NCBI GenBank assembly: GCA_016987375.1
Contig: PJRA01000216.1
Span: 1,544,131 to 1,608,130, forward strand
From: Brachionus koreanus
Taxonomy: Eukaryota; Rotifera; Eurotatoria; Ploima; Brachionidae
Length of the DNA: 64,000 nucleotides
Direction of reading: 5' to 3'
Shown here: piece by piece, positions 48,004-60,721 of the stretch
How positions within the stretch are numbered: the first letter of the stretch is position 1
Layout: each line of letters starts with the position of its first letter
Program-made: the position numbers and the translations under genes
Notes under the pieces: model-generated
What the model was told of the DNA's origin: nothing
Database searches by the model: none
The model's input: only the letters and a program-made list of their open reading frames with translations

Positions 48004-51000
48004 CGTCTGTCTGTGTTTTGTTATCTATAGTGAAAATAAAACCAAATTAAAAAATATAAAGCATTATCAACTCAAGTCATTAAGATAAAATTAAATTTGC
48101 CGAGTTGAGCATTTTTTTGTTTATATGGCTAAACCAGGCGTTTATCTGAACCGGCATGACTCACTTATTAAATTAATATTTCAGCTTGACCAAGACTTAA
48201 TAGAATTTTTAATTAAGCTTGTTCGATTAAGTTTATAAGAGTAATCTCAGGTGAATTGTTTTTTATTATGTGAATTAAAAAACGCTTGATCAATTGTATT
48301 GTTTTTGTTTCTTTTTTGTGATTATTGCAATTAACAGTTGAATTGCAATAGCATATTACTATCCATTAAAGAATAAAATTAATTTTGCAATATTACAATT
48401 TGATTTAAAACTTTATTTGTCGAATTGCTGCAGCAGTTGACCAGACACTTTACGATGCAAAAATTTAATTAATTTAGTTTTTTTGTTTTTGTAGTTAATT
48501 ATGAGCTAAGAAATATTTCGTATGACTTTTGAGGAAATAACTAAGTTATTTTTCCAATAAAGCAGTACAAATTCTATTTTTTTTATTCAGCATTATTTTT
48601 TTAAAATAAACACTAAAATTTTTTTGAAATCAATTCATTTTATGTATAATTTTTTTTTTTAACAGAAAAAAATAAAAAAAAATCATCTTAAAATTTACAT
48701 GGAACAAATTCATGTCAAGTAATTTGATTATTGTGCAAATCGTCAAGGAAATGGCGTCTTAAGAACGCTGTATTTATCCAATTTTTATTCAATAAAAATA
48801 TTTTAAATTAGTTATATTATCTTATTTTAGGACTTTAAAGATACTGAGCTTATTAACAAGATTCATAAGAAATTTCAATAATCATTAAGACGCTTAAATA
48901 TAGGGCTGTTTATTTAAATTTGAAAAGGTATTTCGACAATTTGCAACAATTGATGGGATAAAACTCTATGGGACATGTTAAAATTGACACAAATTTAAAT
49001 TGATTTCAAAAGCTGCATTTTTGATTCATTGTTTTCATTGATGAAACATATAAAGCGGGATCTAGATTTATTTAACTTTTTAACTTGAATGATTAAGAGA
49101 CCAAAATTGCTTATACTTTGAAATTTCAACAAGTTTTTTTTTCTAGATTTAAAAAAAATAACTACATTTCAAGAGTGCCGAGTTATTAGAAAAAATAATT
49201 TGTCTTATTTTGACTAAGAGATTTCGGTATTTTTAAAAATCACAGACGACCTTTTTTCTTACTCTAGTCTAGCTAATATTCTTTCATTAATCTTTTTTTT
49301 TTCAATTTAACTCAAATAGTTTAAAATTGTAGCTAATAAACATCGATTACAAATTTTCGAAGCTTAATAGCTACTAACTTGATCTACGGCTAACAATGTC
49401 TAATCTTTAATCGTTTAAATCTGCTCAGTTTAAACTTTTTCTAATCGGTTTATTAAAAACTCAATTTTGTTTATTCTCAGTATATGTTCGGAATCAAAAA
49501 ATACTACTAAAGGTTAAAGAAATTTATGTTGTTGTATGAAAACATCTCGACAAAAATAAGTCAAATATCTTCTAAGTCTTAAATCAACCAGATGAAAAAT
49601 ATTTAATTATAAAGCTAATTTGGCCAAATTGAAAAATATAGTTTTGTATTCGAGTTCCGTTTTAATGGTTTCAAATTGAAATACGCCTGGGAATAAACGC
49701 TTTTTAAAGATAATAGATTTTAGCCTTGTTAGATGAGGACACACAGCTTTTGATTCGATTCAGCTGCTTTTCTTATTCGAATGAATAGATTTCAATAGAT
49801 AGTCAAATTATTTTTTTCTTTTTGTTTAAAATTTACATGCTTGTGTTAAGTGTGCTAATTTTTTTGAATTAATTTGAGGATTATTTAGGCCGTCTTGATG
49901 GCCAATTAAATAGGCATTTGAAAAATTAAAGGGCTCTTTTTTTTTAAATAAAACGGAATAGAATGATTAGCGTTTTATTAAAATAAAATTAATTTAAAAA
50001 TAAAAAGTCAAAATTTTAATTGCAATATTTAAAATATACTTAGGCTTATTACAATTTATACAATTTAAATTTTGAAAAAGTGCTTGATAAATTCCGAAAT
50101 AATTTTTGTTTTAAATCTAGATTCATTATGAGTTGTTAGTTGTCAAATTTAGAGACCGACGGAATTTAGTCGGAAACAATATTTAATAATAAGACCTATG
50201 GCACGAAATAAAAACAAAAAAACAAATAAATATGTGTCCAAATTGTCACTCAAATTTGTTAGCTAATTTTTGCCTACTCAAATTTTCAAACAAAATTCCA
50301 AGGTCTGTTTTTGTTCAGTCAAATTGATTGCAAAAATCTAAATATTTGTAATCAAACATACTTTTAATTAAGCTATAAACAATAAGTTTACATTTTTTTT
50401 CATATCTGATTTAATTATATTTTTATTTAATTATCTACGAATGGATTCTTTTAATTAAATGTTTAAAATCTATCTAATGTTCCATGCAAATGAGCTCTTA
50501 TAATTATTAAAGATAACCAGATTAGGTAGCACTTGCAAGCGCTCATTAAATTTGACCGCAGAATCTTGCTACTTGCACGCCTAAGCAGTCCAACAGGAAA
50601 TAGAAATTTGTTAGGGGCACACGTTCTGTCAACTTGAAAAAATTCTCATACTTAACCAAGCATGAAGCAAAATATATTTAGACATAGTTTAATTTGTCTT
50701 GACGTCTTTTTATTCGGGCATTTCTTTATACTAATTAAAGAGCTTTAAGAAAGATTGATGATATTTTCTATTCTATCTTGTTTAAACATTCATTTGTTCA
50801 AATATTAGTTATTGAATCGATTATCAATCATTCTAAAACCAACATTTTTGCTTAGCAAATTTTGCCTCCAAAGCCTAGCTAAACTATATTTGGAATAGTA
50901 TTAAATGCCCAATTATTGTTTTACTCTATTTATCTTTAGTTTTACATTCTCAATTATAATGATTATTAAAAATTGATAGTTTAAAGTCGACAGAGCATAA

Positions 51001-51170
51001 AATAAATTTCCTACGATTGAAAACTTTTGCTTCGAATCATGCTTCAAAATAAAAGTTTCCAAATGCTGTTTAATTCCATTTTATTCTTGCTATTTAAGTG
51101 CTACACTCAATTTTAACTTTTATTCTCAAACTAATTTAGATAATTTGAAATGATAAACAATTAGTTAAAA

Positions 51171-52437
51171 ATGGAAAAAATCATCAGAATGTTTGAGGTA
51201 TTCACTGTTATCGCTTTTGTCACATGTTTTACTGAGACTATAGCCAACGATTCAATACAATCGACAGCTAGTCTTAATATAAATAAAAATTTTATTCATC
51301 ACAATGCTCGGCACCATTTACATTCGAAGATCCATGAGCACAGAGATGATTTTAATCGACAAATTTTCATCAATCAGTCAAACAATATACACATTTTGGC
51401 AAAACATGGTCAAACAGTAAATTTGCCATGTCTGGTTTTTAAGCAAAAACATCATGATTTATCCAATGTAATTTTTTTTGTTTATTTTTCTTAATACTAT
51501 TATTAAAAATAAAATTTTGTAGATTTACACAATATGGAACAAGCTGAATGATAAACAGCGTCCAGTGGTTCTTAGTATTGGACATCAGCAATTAAAACAA
51601 GATATGAGATATAGAATTAGACTAGTTAATTATAATAAAAATACTAAAAATTCAGATGATGCTGAAAAGAGTCAAAAGAGATATGCGATTTTGCCCGGAA
51701 ATGGAGGAGAATTGGACTCGAGCTTTGCTTCAATACCAACTAACTTAAGACACCGATACTTGATCCAGAACTGGCAGCTTGAAATTAGGAAAATAAACTT
51801 TGATGATGCTGGCACTTATCAATGCTTACTTCCATTAGTTAAGCCCATAGTAAAAAATATAACCCTTCAAGTTGTTCGTAAGTGCTATCTATTAGTTAAT
51901 TATTATTTTAATAAATAAAATTTTTTAAAAGCCGATTTGATTATTGAGCCAAGGCAAGGCAATTTTAGACAAGATGATAAAATAGTTATAAAATGTAGAG
52001 CTACTTTAAAATATCAGCCAAAAATGAATCATAATTTGAATCAAAGAGAGCAAAAACCGAACATTCACTGGTACAAAGAAAATGAAATAATAAAAACCAC
52101 TTCAAGTCGGAGTATTAGCAGTCAGCCGCCAAAAATTGAAATAGACACTCAGCAAGATCAAGATGAAAATTTACTGAATAGTATTTTGACAATTAATAAT
52201 GCAAAAATTGATGATAGCGGCAAATATAAATGTATATATGACAATATTCAAGAACAAGTCGATGTAAAAGTTATTTATGATTGTAAGTATTTATTCAATT
52301 TTAATAATTCTAGAAATAATTAAAAATAAACAATTTTAGATTATGAATATAAAAACTATTTATCAGCGGCCTCTATTTTAAAGACAAATTTGACTACAAG
52401 TTTAGTATCAGTAATTATGTTCGTTTTGTGGATTTAG
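51171..52437 (+). CDS. Two-Ig-domain cell-surface protein, Dpr/ZIG-8-like
   Basis: Exons 51171..51467, 51523..51877, 51932..52282 and 52340..52437 give 366 aa. A signal peptide (about 1-25) and a His-rich spacer come first. Ig domain 1 has Cys in VNLPCLV, Trp in YTIWNK and Cys in DDAGTYQCLL. Ig domain 2 has IKCRA, IHWYKE and DDSGKYKCIYD. The C-terminus is a hydrophobic segment (LTTSLVSVIMFVLWI) right at the end, fitting a GPI-anchor signal. The RYLIQNWQLEIRKINFDDAGTYQC layout matches Dpr/ZIG-8 and lachesin-like neuronal adhesion proteins, which pair with partners on other neurons to specify synapses. Domain 1 carries an unusually long insert between its beta strands (about 45 residues, Lys/Asn-rich). 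Family assignment is good; orthology is not established. Confidence 0.82.
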
Positions 52438-52815
52438 TCAGAAGCAAGTTCCACTTGAGAATGCAAAATAAAATATTTATATGAGAGTTTGTCGTTCAGA
52501 GTTGTTAATACCTTGTTTGCCATGACAACAGTAAAACTAAATAATTCGATCGATTGAATGACGTTAATATAAATTTGATTGTTTAAAATTTAGAAATTAT
52601 TTTTCTTAAAATTTTATGTCCTACCTCAAGTTATTTGTATCAAAATTTTTCTTTTTTTTTTTTTATAAAATTATTTAAAAGTTATTGTAATCTTGTTTTC
52701 TTAGTCATACATATAAAATATTTTTTAAAATAAATTCTTTATTAAATTCATTTGTTTCCAATAGAAACCCGAAAGTACTTCAATCTCAGATTTTATTTTT
52801 ATTTCAGAATTAAAA

Positions 52816-53236
52816 ATGGAAGCTTGGCAAACTGTTAAAGATTATATTTCAGAAAGCTATTCATTCATTACAAATGAAGCGTGGCAATTGGGTGTTGATA
52901 CCAAAACTGGCTTTGGTGCTTTGTATACAGATATAGTTAGTAAGTTATTTTAAATTAAATCTAATTTTTAAAAAATTTATTAAAATTTTTAAAGCTGAGA
53001 CATCTGACGTGTTTGTAGATATAGCAAATTCTATAACATGGGGACAAGAAGAACCAGAAAAAGTTGAAACACCAGTCGAAGAATTGGAAACAACTAAATC
53101 AGCTTTTTTGGAAGATGTTAACATTGCTAATAAGGAAAAAATTGAAGTTTTTGCAGTTGAATCTTTTCCAAGCAAAACAAATCCAGATATTGTCAAACTA
53201 AATGATTCAGAAAAAAAGACTGAAAGCAATTTTTAG
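52816..53236 (+). CDS. Uncharacterised small acidic protein
   Basis: Exons 52816..52939 and 52995..53236 (55 bp intron) give 121 aa. A TTATTTTTATTTCAG acceptor-like sequence lies just before the Met, so a 5' UTR exon is likely. The N-terminal half has regularly spaced aromatic residues (EAWQTVKDYISESYSFITNE, then a second EAWQ), suggesting an amphipathic helix pair. The C-terminal half is Glu/Lys/Thr/Val-rich and probably disordered (EEPEKVETPVEELETTK). No signal peptide or membrane segment. I do not recognise the family. Frame continuity across a good GTAAGT/AG intron supports it as real. Confidence 0.6.
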
Positions 53237-55363
53237 AAAATATCTGGATATTTTTAAAATATATAGAGTTTTTTATTCTAATAATATAAGCGTTATGAGA
53301 TTTTTATAATCGATAAAATCATTTTATTAATTTTTTTTTCAAATTTATGTTCTTTGTATTAATAGGAAAGTCTTTTCACTGATCAAAATTCTTTATTTTA
53401 ATCTTAATTAAATTTTTCCTAAATAATAATTTGATTAGCATTTAAATTCTTACTTTAAAAAAAATGATTTAATTAAATTAATTTTATTAAAATAATTTGA
53501 TGAATTAAAAGTACAGAAATTTTAAAATTGTCGAAAATTAGAAAATATCTTTTAAATTTTTAGCAATAAATTTAAAAACTTCAATGAATATTTTTAAATT
53601 CATTTATGGAATTTTTTATCATTTTTAGAATTAATATATAGTCAAATTTTTTGTTTATTTATTCAAATAATTATAAACTAGTTCTTGCTAAAAAAGAACT
53701 AAAAAAATCTTGAGAATCGTGTATGCGGCTTCTCTCTGATTTCTTCGTTTAAGTTTATCTAATTATCCTTTGATTTTAGCTACTGAATTCAATTTTTTTT
53801 TCATATTGAATTGAGCCCTTACTTTGTTTTTACCTAAAGAATAGAAAAAGCCTCGCTTTGTTAACAGTGGTCACTTTCGGCTCACAATAACAGCTGGTTC
53901 AGCTTATAGACGGGCAAAATCAACTTGGCTTCACCTCGTTTCTTTCGCTTTATTAAACCTTATTTCCATTCGTTGATGGTTAGCAGCTTCGCTGCACGTA
54001 TTTTGTTTCAAAAAATTTTTTTTGATTCAATTTTTTTCAACTAATTACTCCTTTTAACAGATTTGGTCAGGAATGCTCAAAATTGCCCCCAACAACCGAC
54101 TAGTTTTTTTTTGCTCAATTTCATAAAAAATTCAGATTTTCAAATAAAAATCAGCAGGTCATTCTGTATATTAAGTATACTGTCATTTTTTGAAAATATT
54201 TCTCACTTGATTTGACACACTCAGACACTCATCCCGCTTGAAAACCAAGTTATCAGCACACTCAAAGACCCAAAAAATCATTTTATCTTAATGAATATTT
54301 TTTATTCAAAACAATTTAGTTTCAATTTGGTCAAATCCAATTACATCCCAAGCATAGAACCCAACAACTGACCACTTTTTTCGATTAGTTATTCTTTATT
54401 GTAGTATTTAAATTCTAATGCTCCATGTCCTACGACAAATCCAATCTCATATTCCTAATCAACACCCTCAAAACATCCCCATAAACATCTTAATATACCC
54501 AAAAAAACAAAAGTTATATTTTAAGCCAATTTATACCATAAGCCTATGGCCCGCGCCATTCAACGATATTATAAATTGATTTAACAAAAATAATTAAAAT
54601 TTAAAAAAAGTCACTGATGATTCTAATTAACAATGATAAGAATTCTATTAAAATGTAATTATTCTTAATTCAAATTATTATAGATCGATAATTTGGGTTG
54701 TTTAAAACTTGTCTTAAGTTATTTTTCCCTTGTGAACAAATTATTTTTGATGCTAAGGTTTCAAAAATTTTTTATCATATTTCATAACTCTCGTATTTTT
54801 TTTTCAAAAAACTTATGAGTGCCAAATTTAAAATGGCTTTCAAATATTTTAAGCTGCATCCTGGAATGAAGAATAGGTTCATTTATGCATACCTTATGGA
54901 ATATTAAAGAATAAAAAATATCTGTGATTAAACTAAAATTTTTTTAATTTAAAGAGTTAAAAAAAGTTCTATTTTTTAAAATTAAAAGTATTTAGTTTAT
55001 GTAAATATAAACACTGATAACCCAAATTTAATAAGCTTTTTGTTTTAATAAAATCAAACTCAAAATGTCTATGCTTATTCAAAAATAAAAATTAAATGGA
55101 TAATAAAAAATGCTTTAAAGATTAGGAAGGAAGAAAACCAAACACTTGAATCAATATAAAGATTAATGGAAAGTTCAAGAAGATTATGAGATATAGAAAA
55201 CAAGCTGATTCGAATATTTGAAAAAAAGATTGAGCTATGGAATTATACTTTTCAGGAAAAGATATGAAAAAAGCATTCCACAGAATGTCTCGAAATGAGA
55301 TGACGATGAAATAGTGAAAATGAAAAACAATTTCATTCAATTCAAAAACCCATGGCTCCCTAT
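53237..55363. other. Intergenic, no gene recognised
   Basis: About 2.1 kb. The first part is AT-rich. From about 53700 to 54550 it is less biased, with C-rich words on the plus strand and a compositional break at each end, which hints at decayed repeat DNA. Nothing specific is readable. Confidence 0.45.
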
Positions 55364-55864
55364 TTAAACTTGGTGTTGTTCATTAAAATGCTGTCCTCTA
55401 AGAAAATGAGCCATTGAGCGAAAAAATTAATGATCGATACGATTCCTTCCAGTTTTTCTATTTTTGTCATTGTTCTTCTAACCCTATGAGGTCTAACGTT
55501 ATCTTGATGAAACAAATCTTGGTTTCCTTGACTACATTTTTTGGAAAATTTAAATTATGTGATCAAAGATATCAACCCACCAAATGTCCCTCAAGCGCGC
55601 CCAATCGAAAATTTTTGGGGTTGATTGAGTGAAAAAGTATACGAAGGACTAAAAGGTATTAAAACAATATGAAGAACCTATGGTTTGTTATTGAAAAATG
55701 GTGTTGGTCGTTTTGATGGCCGTGTACAAAAATAAAATTTAAAAGATTTTCGAAATTTTAAAATTTGATAGATCAAACGATTGAGTATTAGAAAAAACAT
55801 TAAAATTTAGAAGAAAAAATTTTAACCCCTACGTCCATCAAGACGGCCAGCACCAAGTTTTAGC
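55364..55864 (+). mobile_element. Tc1/mariner-type transposon remnant
   Basis: At about 55560-55740 the plus strand reads IKDINPPNVPQARPIENFWG, then a stop, LSEKVYEG, further stops and KNGVGRFDGR. This is the C-terminal region of a Tc1/mariner (DD34-type) transposase, including the third catalytic acidic residue, the Glu of IENFW. The ends share AAACTTGGTG: on the left at about 55366 (AAACTTGGTGTTG) and inverted on the right (CAGCACCAAGTTT, ending about 55862). About 500 bp, so most of the gene is deleted and what remains has stops. Element ends are inferred. Confidence 0.7.
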
Positions 55865-56198
55865 GATCTAATAGTCCCCACTGACGGTGCCCAACACCAA
55901 TTATAAAGTTATAGATCGTTAAATTTTAGGTGTAACACAATATTACATTCTTCTATAATAGCTACAAGCTTATTTTCTGTCAAAATAGGATATCTAAATT
56001 TTACACATGAATGATTAGTCTTTTTTACATTTTTTCATTATTTATGCATTAAAATTCAAATAATAAAAAAATTTTAAAATTAAATTTATTTTTAATTTTT
56101 TATTTAACAAATTTTAAAATTAATATCAAACAGCTAACAAATTAAAGAGAAAACAATTTAATCTCATTTATAAGAGAGTTTTTGATTTTAAATTGACT
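55865..56198. other. Short intergenic 3' flank of NCBP1
   Basis: About 330 bp, AT-rich, nothing recognised. Confidence 0.6.
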
Positions 56199-59100
56199 TT
56201 ACTCTTTAAATGAAGAATACATTTTGAACAAATCGATGAAATACTTGTTGGTATTTGATGTAAAGAATTGAGATTTTATAGCTTTTAGATAAGGCAGTAT
56301 TTCTTCATTGTGCTAAATTTTAAATTTAAATTTAAAAAATTGTATTTATTTAATTTAAAAAAAAAATTACCGTCAGCAAAAAATCTTCGAATCTTTCCGA
56401 GACCCATTTAAACCAATTTGGACTTTTAAATGTTTCTCCTTGTTCAACATTTTCAATATTGAGTTCTACTTTTGTCAAATAGTCTGACAATACGGCAAAA
56501 AAATTTTCAATAATAATAAAAAACAAGTTCTTTTGCTGTTCTTTAAGATTATTTAAAGTGCTCAATTTATACTCTAATTCTTCTTCAGTTATTTCATCTT
56601 GAACCTTTGATGGTGATTAGTTTTCGTTATTAGTTTTAATTTTAAGTTTAATCTTACTGAATCAGGATTAATGTCAGATTTTTTGTACTTTTCATTCAAT
56701 GCTTGATATTCCAGTCTAAGTTTCTCAACTTGTTTATTCATTCTATTAATACTAGAGTGCATTATTTCCCATACATAAAAACATGTAAAGTCGTTTCTCA
56801 TTTGTTCTGAGAAAACCCATTTGGCAATGGTAGAGCACTCAACAATTTGTGTCTTAAGCATCTTATCAACCAAGACCACTATCATTTGGCGGTGATTTTT
56901 CCACACATCATGCAATGACTGTAAAACAACAATTTGAGATTTTTCGCTATCGACCAACATCTTAAAAATCATGTGATATTTAGCTAAAGCAGCAAACGCG
57001 TGGCTAAACGATTTACAGCCAAAGTACAGTAAAGTCGATGTGAATACCTCAATTTTAAGAGGATTTATTTCAACTTCTCCATCAGTTTCAGTGTCAGGTA
57101 TGTCTCTCAATGCAGAAAATAGATCCTCAGGAATAGCTCTGTCTTTAAACAATTCTAGGATTCTATTAGCGACTGGCGTCCCTTCTAAATCAGCCGCTTC
57201 ATCTGATACATACTTGTAGCTAGGTTTTGGATTATCCGGTACCATAGAGCTCATTGATTCTGGAATAAAATCAACTATACGCTGATGATAGGCTAAGCGC
57301 ATGCATTTGATTAGGGTCTCGCGCAAAAATTTATTTTTAGGCGCCTCTAGACTCTCACTGGCGCATTCTTTCCAATCTTCCCAGGACCATTTAAATTGAA
57401 AATTACTTAGATGATATGAAAACCAATTTGAAAATCTCTCGACACACACCGTTTTCATATTATCTATTCTTTCGAAAAGAAGTTCAGTAGCTTGCGCCAG
57501 GACAATAGGCATGTAGTTTGGCTGAAGTTTGCACAATTCAATCAAGAGAGACCCGTAAAATATTTCTAAATGTGCCGGTTTAGGCAAAGAAAAAAGCTGG
57601 GCAAATACGACTTCTACTATCATGTAGTTTAATGGAATTCGGTTAGTTAGAGGAAGTTGTACAAGACGATTAGCGCAAAGCTTTCTATCCAGAAAATAGG
57701 TGTTCACTACTGAATGCAGTTGCTCTTCGACCAAATAGCGTTCTATTGAATGGCCACCAGGAAGAATAAATTCTTCAGGCACGTCTGTGTAGTCGAACAT
57801 GCGGAAAACTACACGAGGTAGTGGATACAGCGTTTCAGGATTGTATTCCGGTGGGATTATTAAAGGAAAATCGTGAAGAGTCGAGTTCTTAAAACTTGCT
57901 TCGAAAGATACATATGGTCGAATAATTTGAGACTCTTTCCAATCATTCTCTTCCAATTTTTTTATTTGGATCCACAAACAGTCAAGATACTTAAAATTAT
58001 CTTTTCTTTTAGTTTAATATTAAAAAAAAATAATTAAAAATTTACATCTTCTTGTGGATGAGGATCGTCAACTGACCAGACTTTTAGTAAAGGCAAATGA
58101 TCCTTGGTTCGATTTCTAAAATTAAGAAAAATTTATTCTATTTTTAAAAATTGATTTTTTTTTTAATTTTGGGTAAAATTTATGAATTTTCTAGTTGAAT
58201 AAAGAGAATAAAATTAGTGAAAAATTCATAAAGCATAACACAAGCAATGATAAATTAATTGAATGAAATTGGTGAAATATTTTTTGTGTGAAAAATTTTG
58301 ATTTGAAATATTAATCTAATAAATATTTTTTTTAATTTAATAATTCAATAGTGCTCATAAGAAAAAAAAAATTTTTTTCAAAAAATAAATTAATAAAATT
58401 CTCACTCTAAATAAGATTTTATATTGTCTAAAAGTTCGTCTAACTCAGGTCCGTGCTGTTCATATAATATTCTTCCATTCCAAGGTATTGACGACAAAAT
58501 GCAATAAACATAAAAATCAGTGCGCACCTTAAAAAAATTCTCTGTAAGTAAAATACACCTATCAATTTATTTTACTTGTGGTGAGCTTTGTTCATGTGTG
58601 AGATCAATCATCTTTTCGTAAATGTTTAATACTGATTTTGGAGTTAAAACTTTAACATTTATTAAATCAGAAATAAATCTGGTCAAAATATGCACTGCTG
58701 AAAATTGAGCTTGATTCAAATATTGCCTGAGGTTAGTAGCCAAATTGTCCAAAAACTTAATTGACAAAAAATTAATGAAAAAAATTGCTTTGATTACAAA
58801 ATTAGTTACTTCTTCGACAAAATCAGGATTCTTTGAATTCAGTAATCCTAAAAGAGTGGAGTAAATTGTTAACTTTTCAGGTAATCTCGAACATTCAAGA
58901 AGAACATCAATTATTTCTTTTTGTTTATGAGAAATTTGATCAAGAACAAAATTAGCTGTAGCTTCTATATTCGATTCAATTGAATAGCCTCCTATCTAAT
59001 CCAAATTAATAAGTTTTTTTTCTAAATTACTAATCTAAAAAAAATTACTCGATTTTTGTCATTTAGTTCTCCCACTCTAAAAAGGTAATTTTCAAGTTCT

Positions 59101-59222
59101 TCTTCAATTGGAACTTGACCTCCATCAGATCTAAATCGTTTATTGTCTTCATCATATCCTGATTCTTCGGTGTGACGACGCTTTCTGTTGTAAAAATTTT
59201 GATTGTATCTATTGTAGGACAT
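56199..59222 (-). CDS. NCBP1: Nuclear cap-binding protein subunit 1 (CBP80)
   Basis: Minus-strand exons 59222..59049, 58995..58810, 58755..58576, 58527..58406, 58115..58046, 57989..56658, 56604..56371 and 56312..56199 give 803 aa (human 790). It partners NCBP2 (CBP20) to bind the m7G cap in the nucleus, for splicing, export and the pioneer round of translation. An N-terminal bipartite basic signal (NRKRRHTEES through NKRFR) is followed by MIF4G-type helical repeats. Family blocks in order: [157 protein letters not shown] and VWEIMHSSINRMNK. One 290 bp intron; the others are short. Confidence 0.95.
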
Positions 59223-59781
59223 TCTAGTAATTCTATTTGTTTTAAGTCAAATACTGTCTATTTTGAATTTATTTTGAATTTGCTCTATTGTAAAATGTGT
59301 GTTGTATATCTCTAAGAATTAAAAGCAATTTAATAAATTTGTTCACCATTTTAAAAATAATGGAAAAGTCACTATTTTTGTCTTAAAAATTCTAAAATTC
59401 GCTTTGTTGTAAAATATTTTTTAATACTATTTCTTTTTCCAGATTTCTATTCAAGTCAGATAGAAGAGTTTTAAGAAGTCATTAAAAAGTTAAAGACGAG
59501 ACTTGGAATTTTTAAAAAATTTTTAATTTCAAAAGTCATGACTTTGACTTATTGGAAAATAAAAAAGTACAAGTTATTACTTTGAAACTAAAATATAATT
59601 ATTAGTATAAATATTATTATTATTATTATATTTGATAAATTTCATTTGACTCATTTTTTACTTTTTTCAATGGGGTTAGAAAATAAAAAATTATTTTAAA
59701 ATATTTTTGATTTAAGATATAATTGAAAAAAACTTATAAAAAATGATTAAATTTATTAAACAAAAAACAAATAAAGCAAGT

Positions 59782-59824
59782 AACAAAAGGGGTTCAAAAG
59801 ACCCCGCCGGCCTTTGATTGTTAA
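59782..59824. repeat. piggyBac-like terminus (right type)
   Basis: AACAAAAGGGGTTCAAAAG, then ACCCCGCCGGCCTTTGATTG and TTAA. It contains a GGGGT/ACCCC hairpin and ends at TTAA, the layout of piggyBac-like terminal repeats. It matches 46693-46735 in inverted orientation. Confidence 0.6.
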
Positions 59825-60206
59825 TTTAAAGTTATTTTGACTTACATCTCTATTTAACAAATAAATTTTAAAGTACTTGAGTTTATCTGAATTGAAATTT
59901 TACATATTTAAAAGAAATCAAATTTTTTTTCCAACAAGTCTAAGATTTTTACCTTATTTAAGACTAGTGACTTTGAAGCAAATCTGTCTATTTCTATCAA
60001 ATAATCATAGTATTCTCTAATCAGAAAAATTATTTGATTCTTAAAATTTTTTATTAATAGATTTAATCGAGCCATAAGTGATAAGCTACAGTGTATAAAT
60101 AAATTCGTTTAAAAATTTGATTTTTAATAAAATCTAACATTCATATTAGACAAAAAATAATAATTCTTAAATTATTTTTTATAGAATGAAAAGTAAAAAG
60201 GAAAGG

Positions 60207-60250
60207 TAACAAAAAGGGTCGAAAAAAACCCTTCTAGTTTTGAGTGTTAA
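60207..60250. repeat. piggyBac-like terminus (right type), diverged
   Basis: TAACAAAAAGGGTCGAAAAA then AACCCTTCTAGTTTTGAGTG and TTAA. Same architecture and orientation as 59782-59824, about 425 bp away. The last bases (AGTGTTAA) match the consensus CACT start better than that copy. Confidence 0.5.
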
Positions 60251-60721
60251 TCAATGGTTTCATTTTTCAAACATATTAAAATAAAAGTTTTAAATATCAA
60301 TAAATAATAGAGTATATTGGATATTTTATTTAAAAAAAAAGATACAGAAAAAAAATTTATTTTCTAAATTTTAGAAGAAGTAAAAATATTCCAATTAAAA
60401 TAAAGAATTTTTCTAAATCAAAAATAGAAGATGGTAAAACCACTTGAATTTTTTCAAATGTTGATAACTTGAAAATTGAAATGAAAGTATGCAAAAATGC
60501 TTTTAAATCGAACAAAAATAGCATTAATACTAAACAAGACGATTTATGTCGGCTTAAGAAAAAATGAAAAAATAAATTCTTTCCAACAGACTTTCTTCTA
60601 TTGCCTAAAGTTTTTTTACTTTATAAATGTTTTTTTTTTTTCAATTTTTTTAAATTAAAATACTCTTCTTGAACATTTTTTTATTATTTTTATATCGCCC
60701 AGATTTAAAACTTAAAAAAAT

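Larger units (their letters stand above)
40551..51170. other. 10.6 kb region without a recognisable gene
   Basis: Read on both strands. No exon chain, RNA gene or transposase was recognised, in a window where genes otherwise sit a few hundred to 2,700 bp apart. It holds microsatellites at 44406-44424 and 47989-48003, a piggyBac-like terminus at 46693, and a 16-bp echo of the Tc1-type terminus at about 49888. It lies directly upstream of the Dpr/ZIG-8-like gene, so long-range regulatory DNA is a reasonable inference. Confidence 0.6.
59223..60721. other. Intergenic with two piggyBac-like termini
   Basis: 1.5 kb upstream of NCBP1 (-) and downstream of PPP4R1 (-). AT-rich with an ATT microsatellite at 59613-59628. 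Contains two transposon-terminus-like sequences in the same orientation. No coding exon. Confidence 0.5.
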
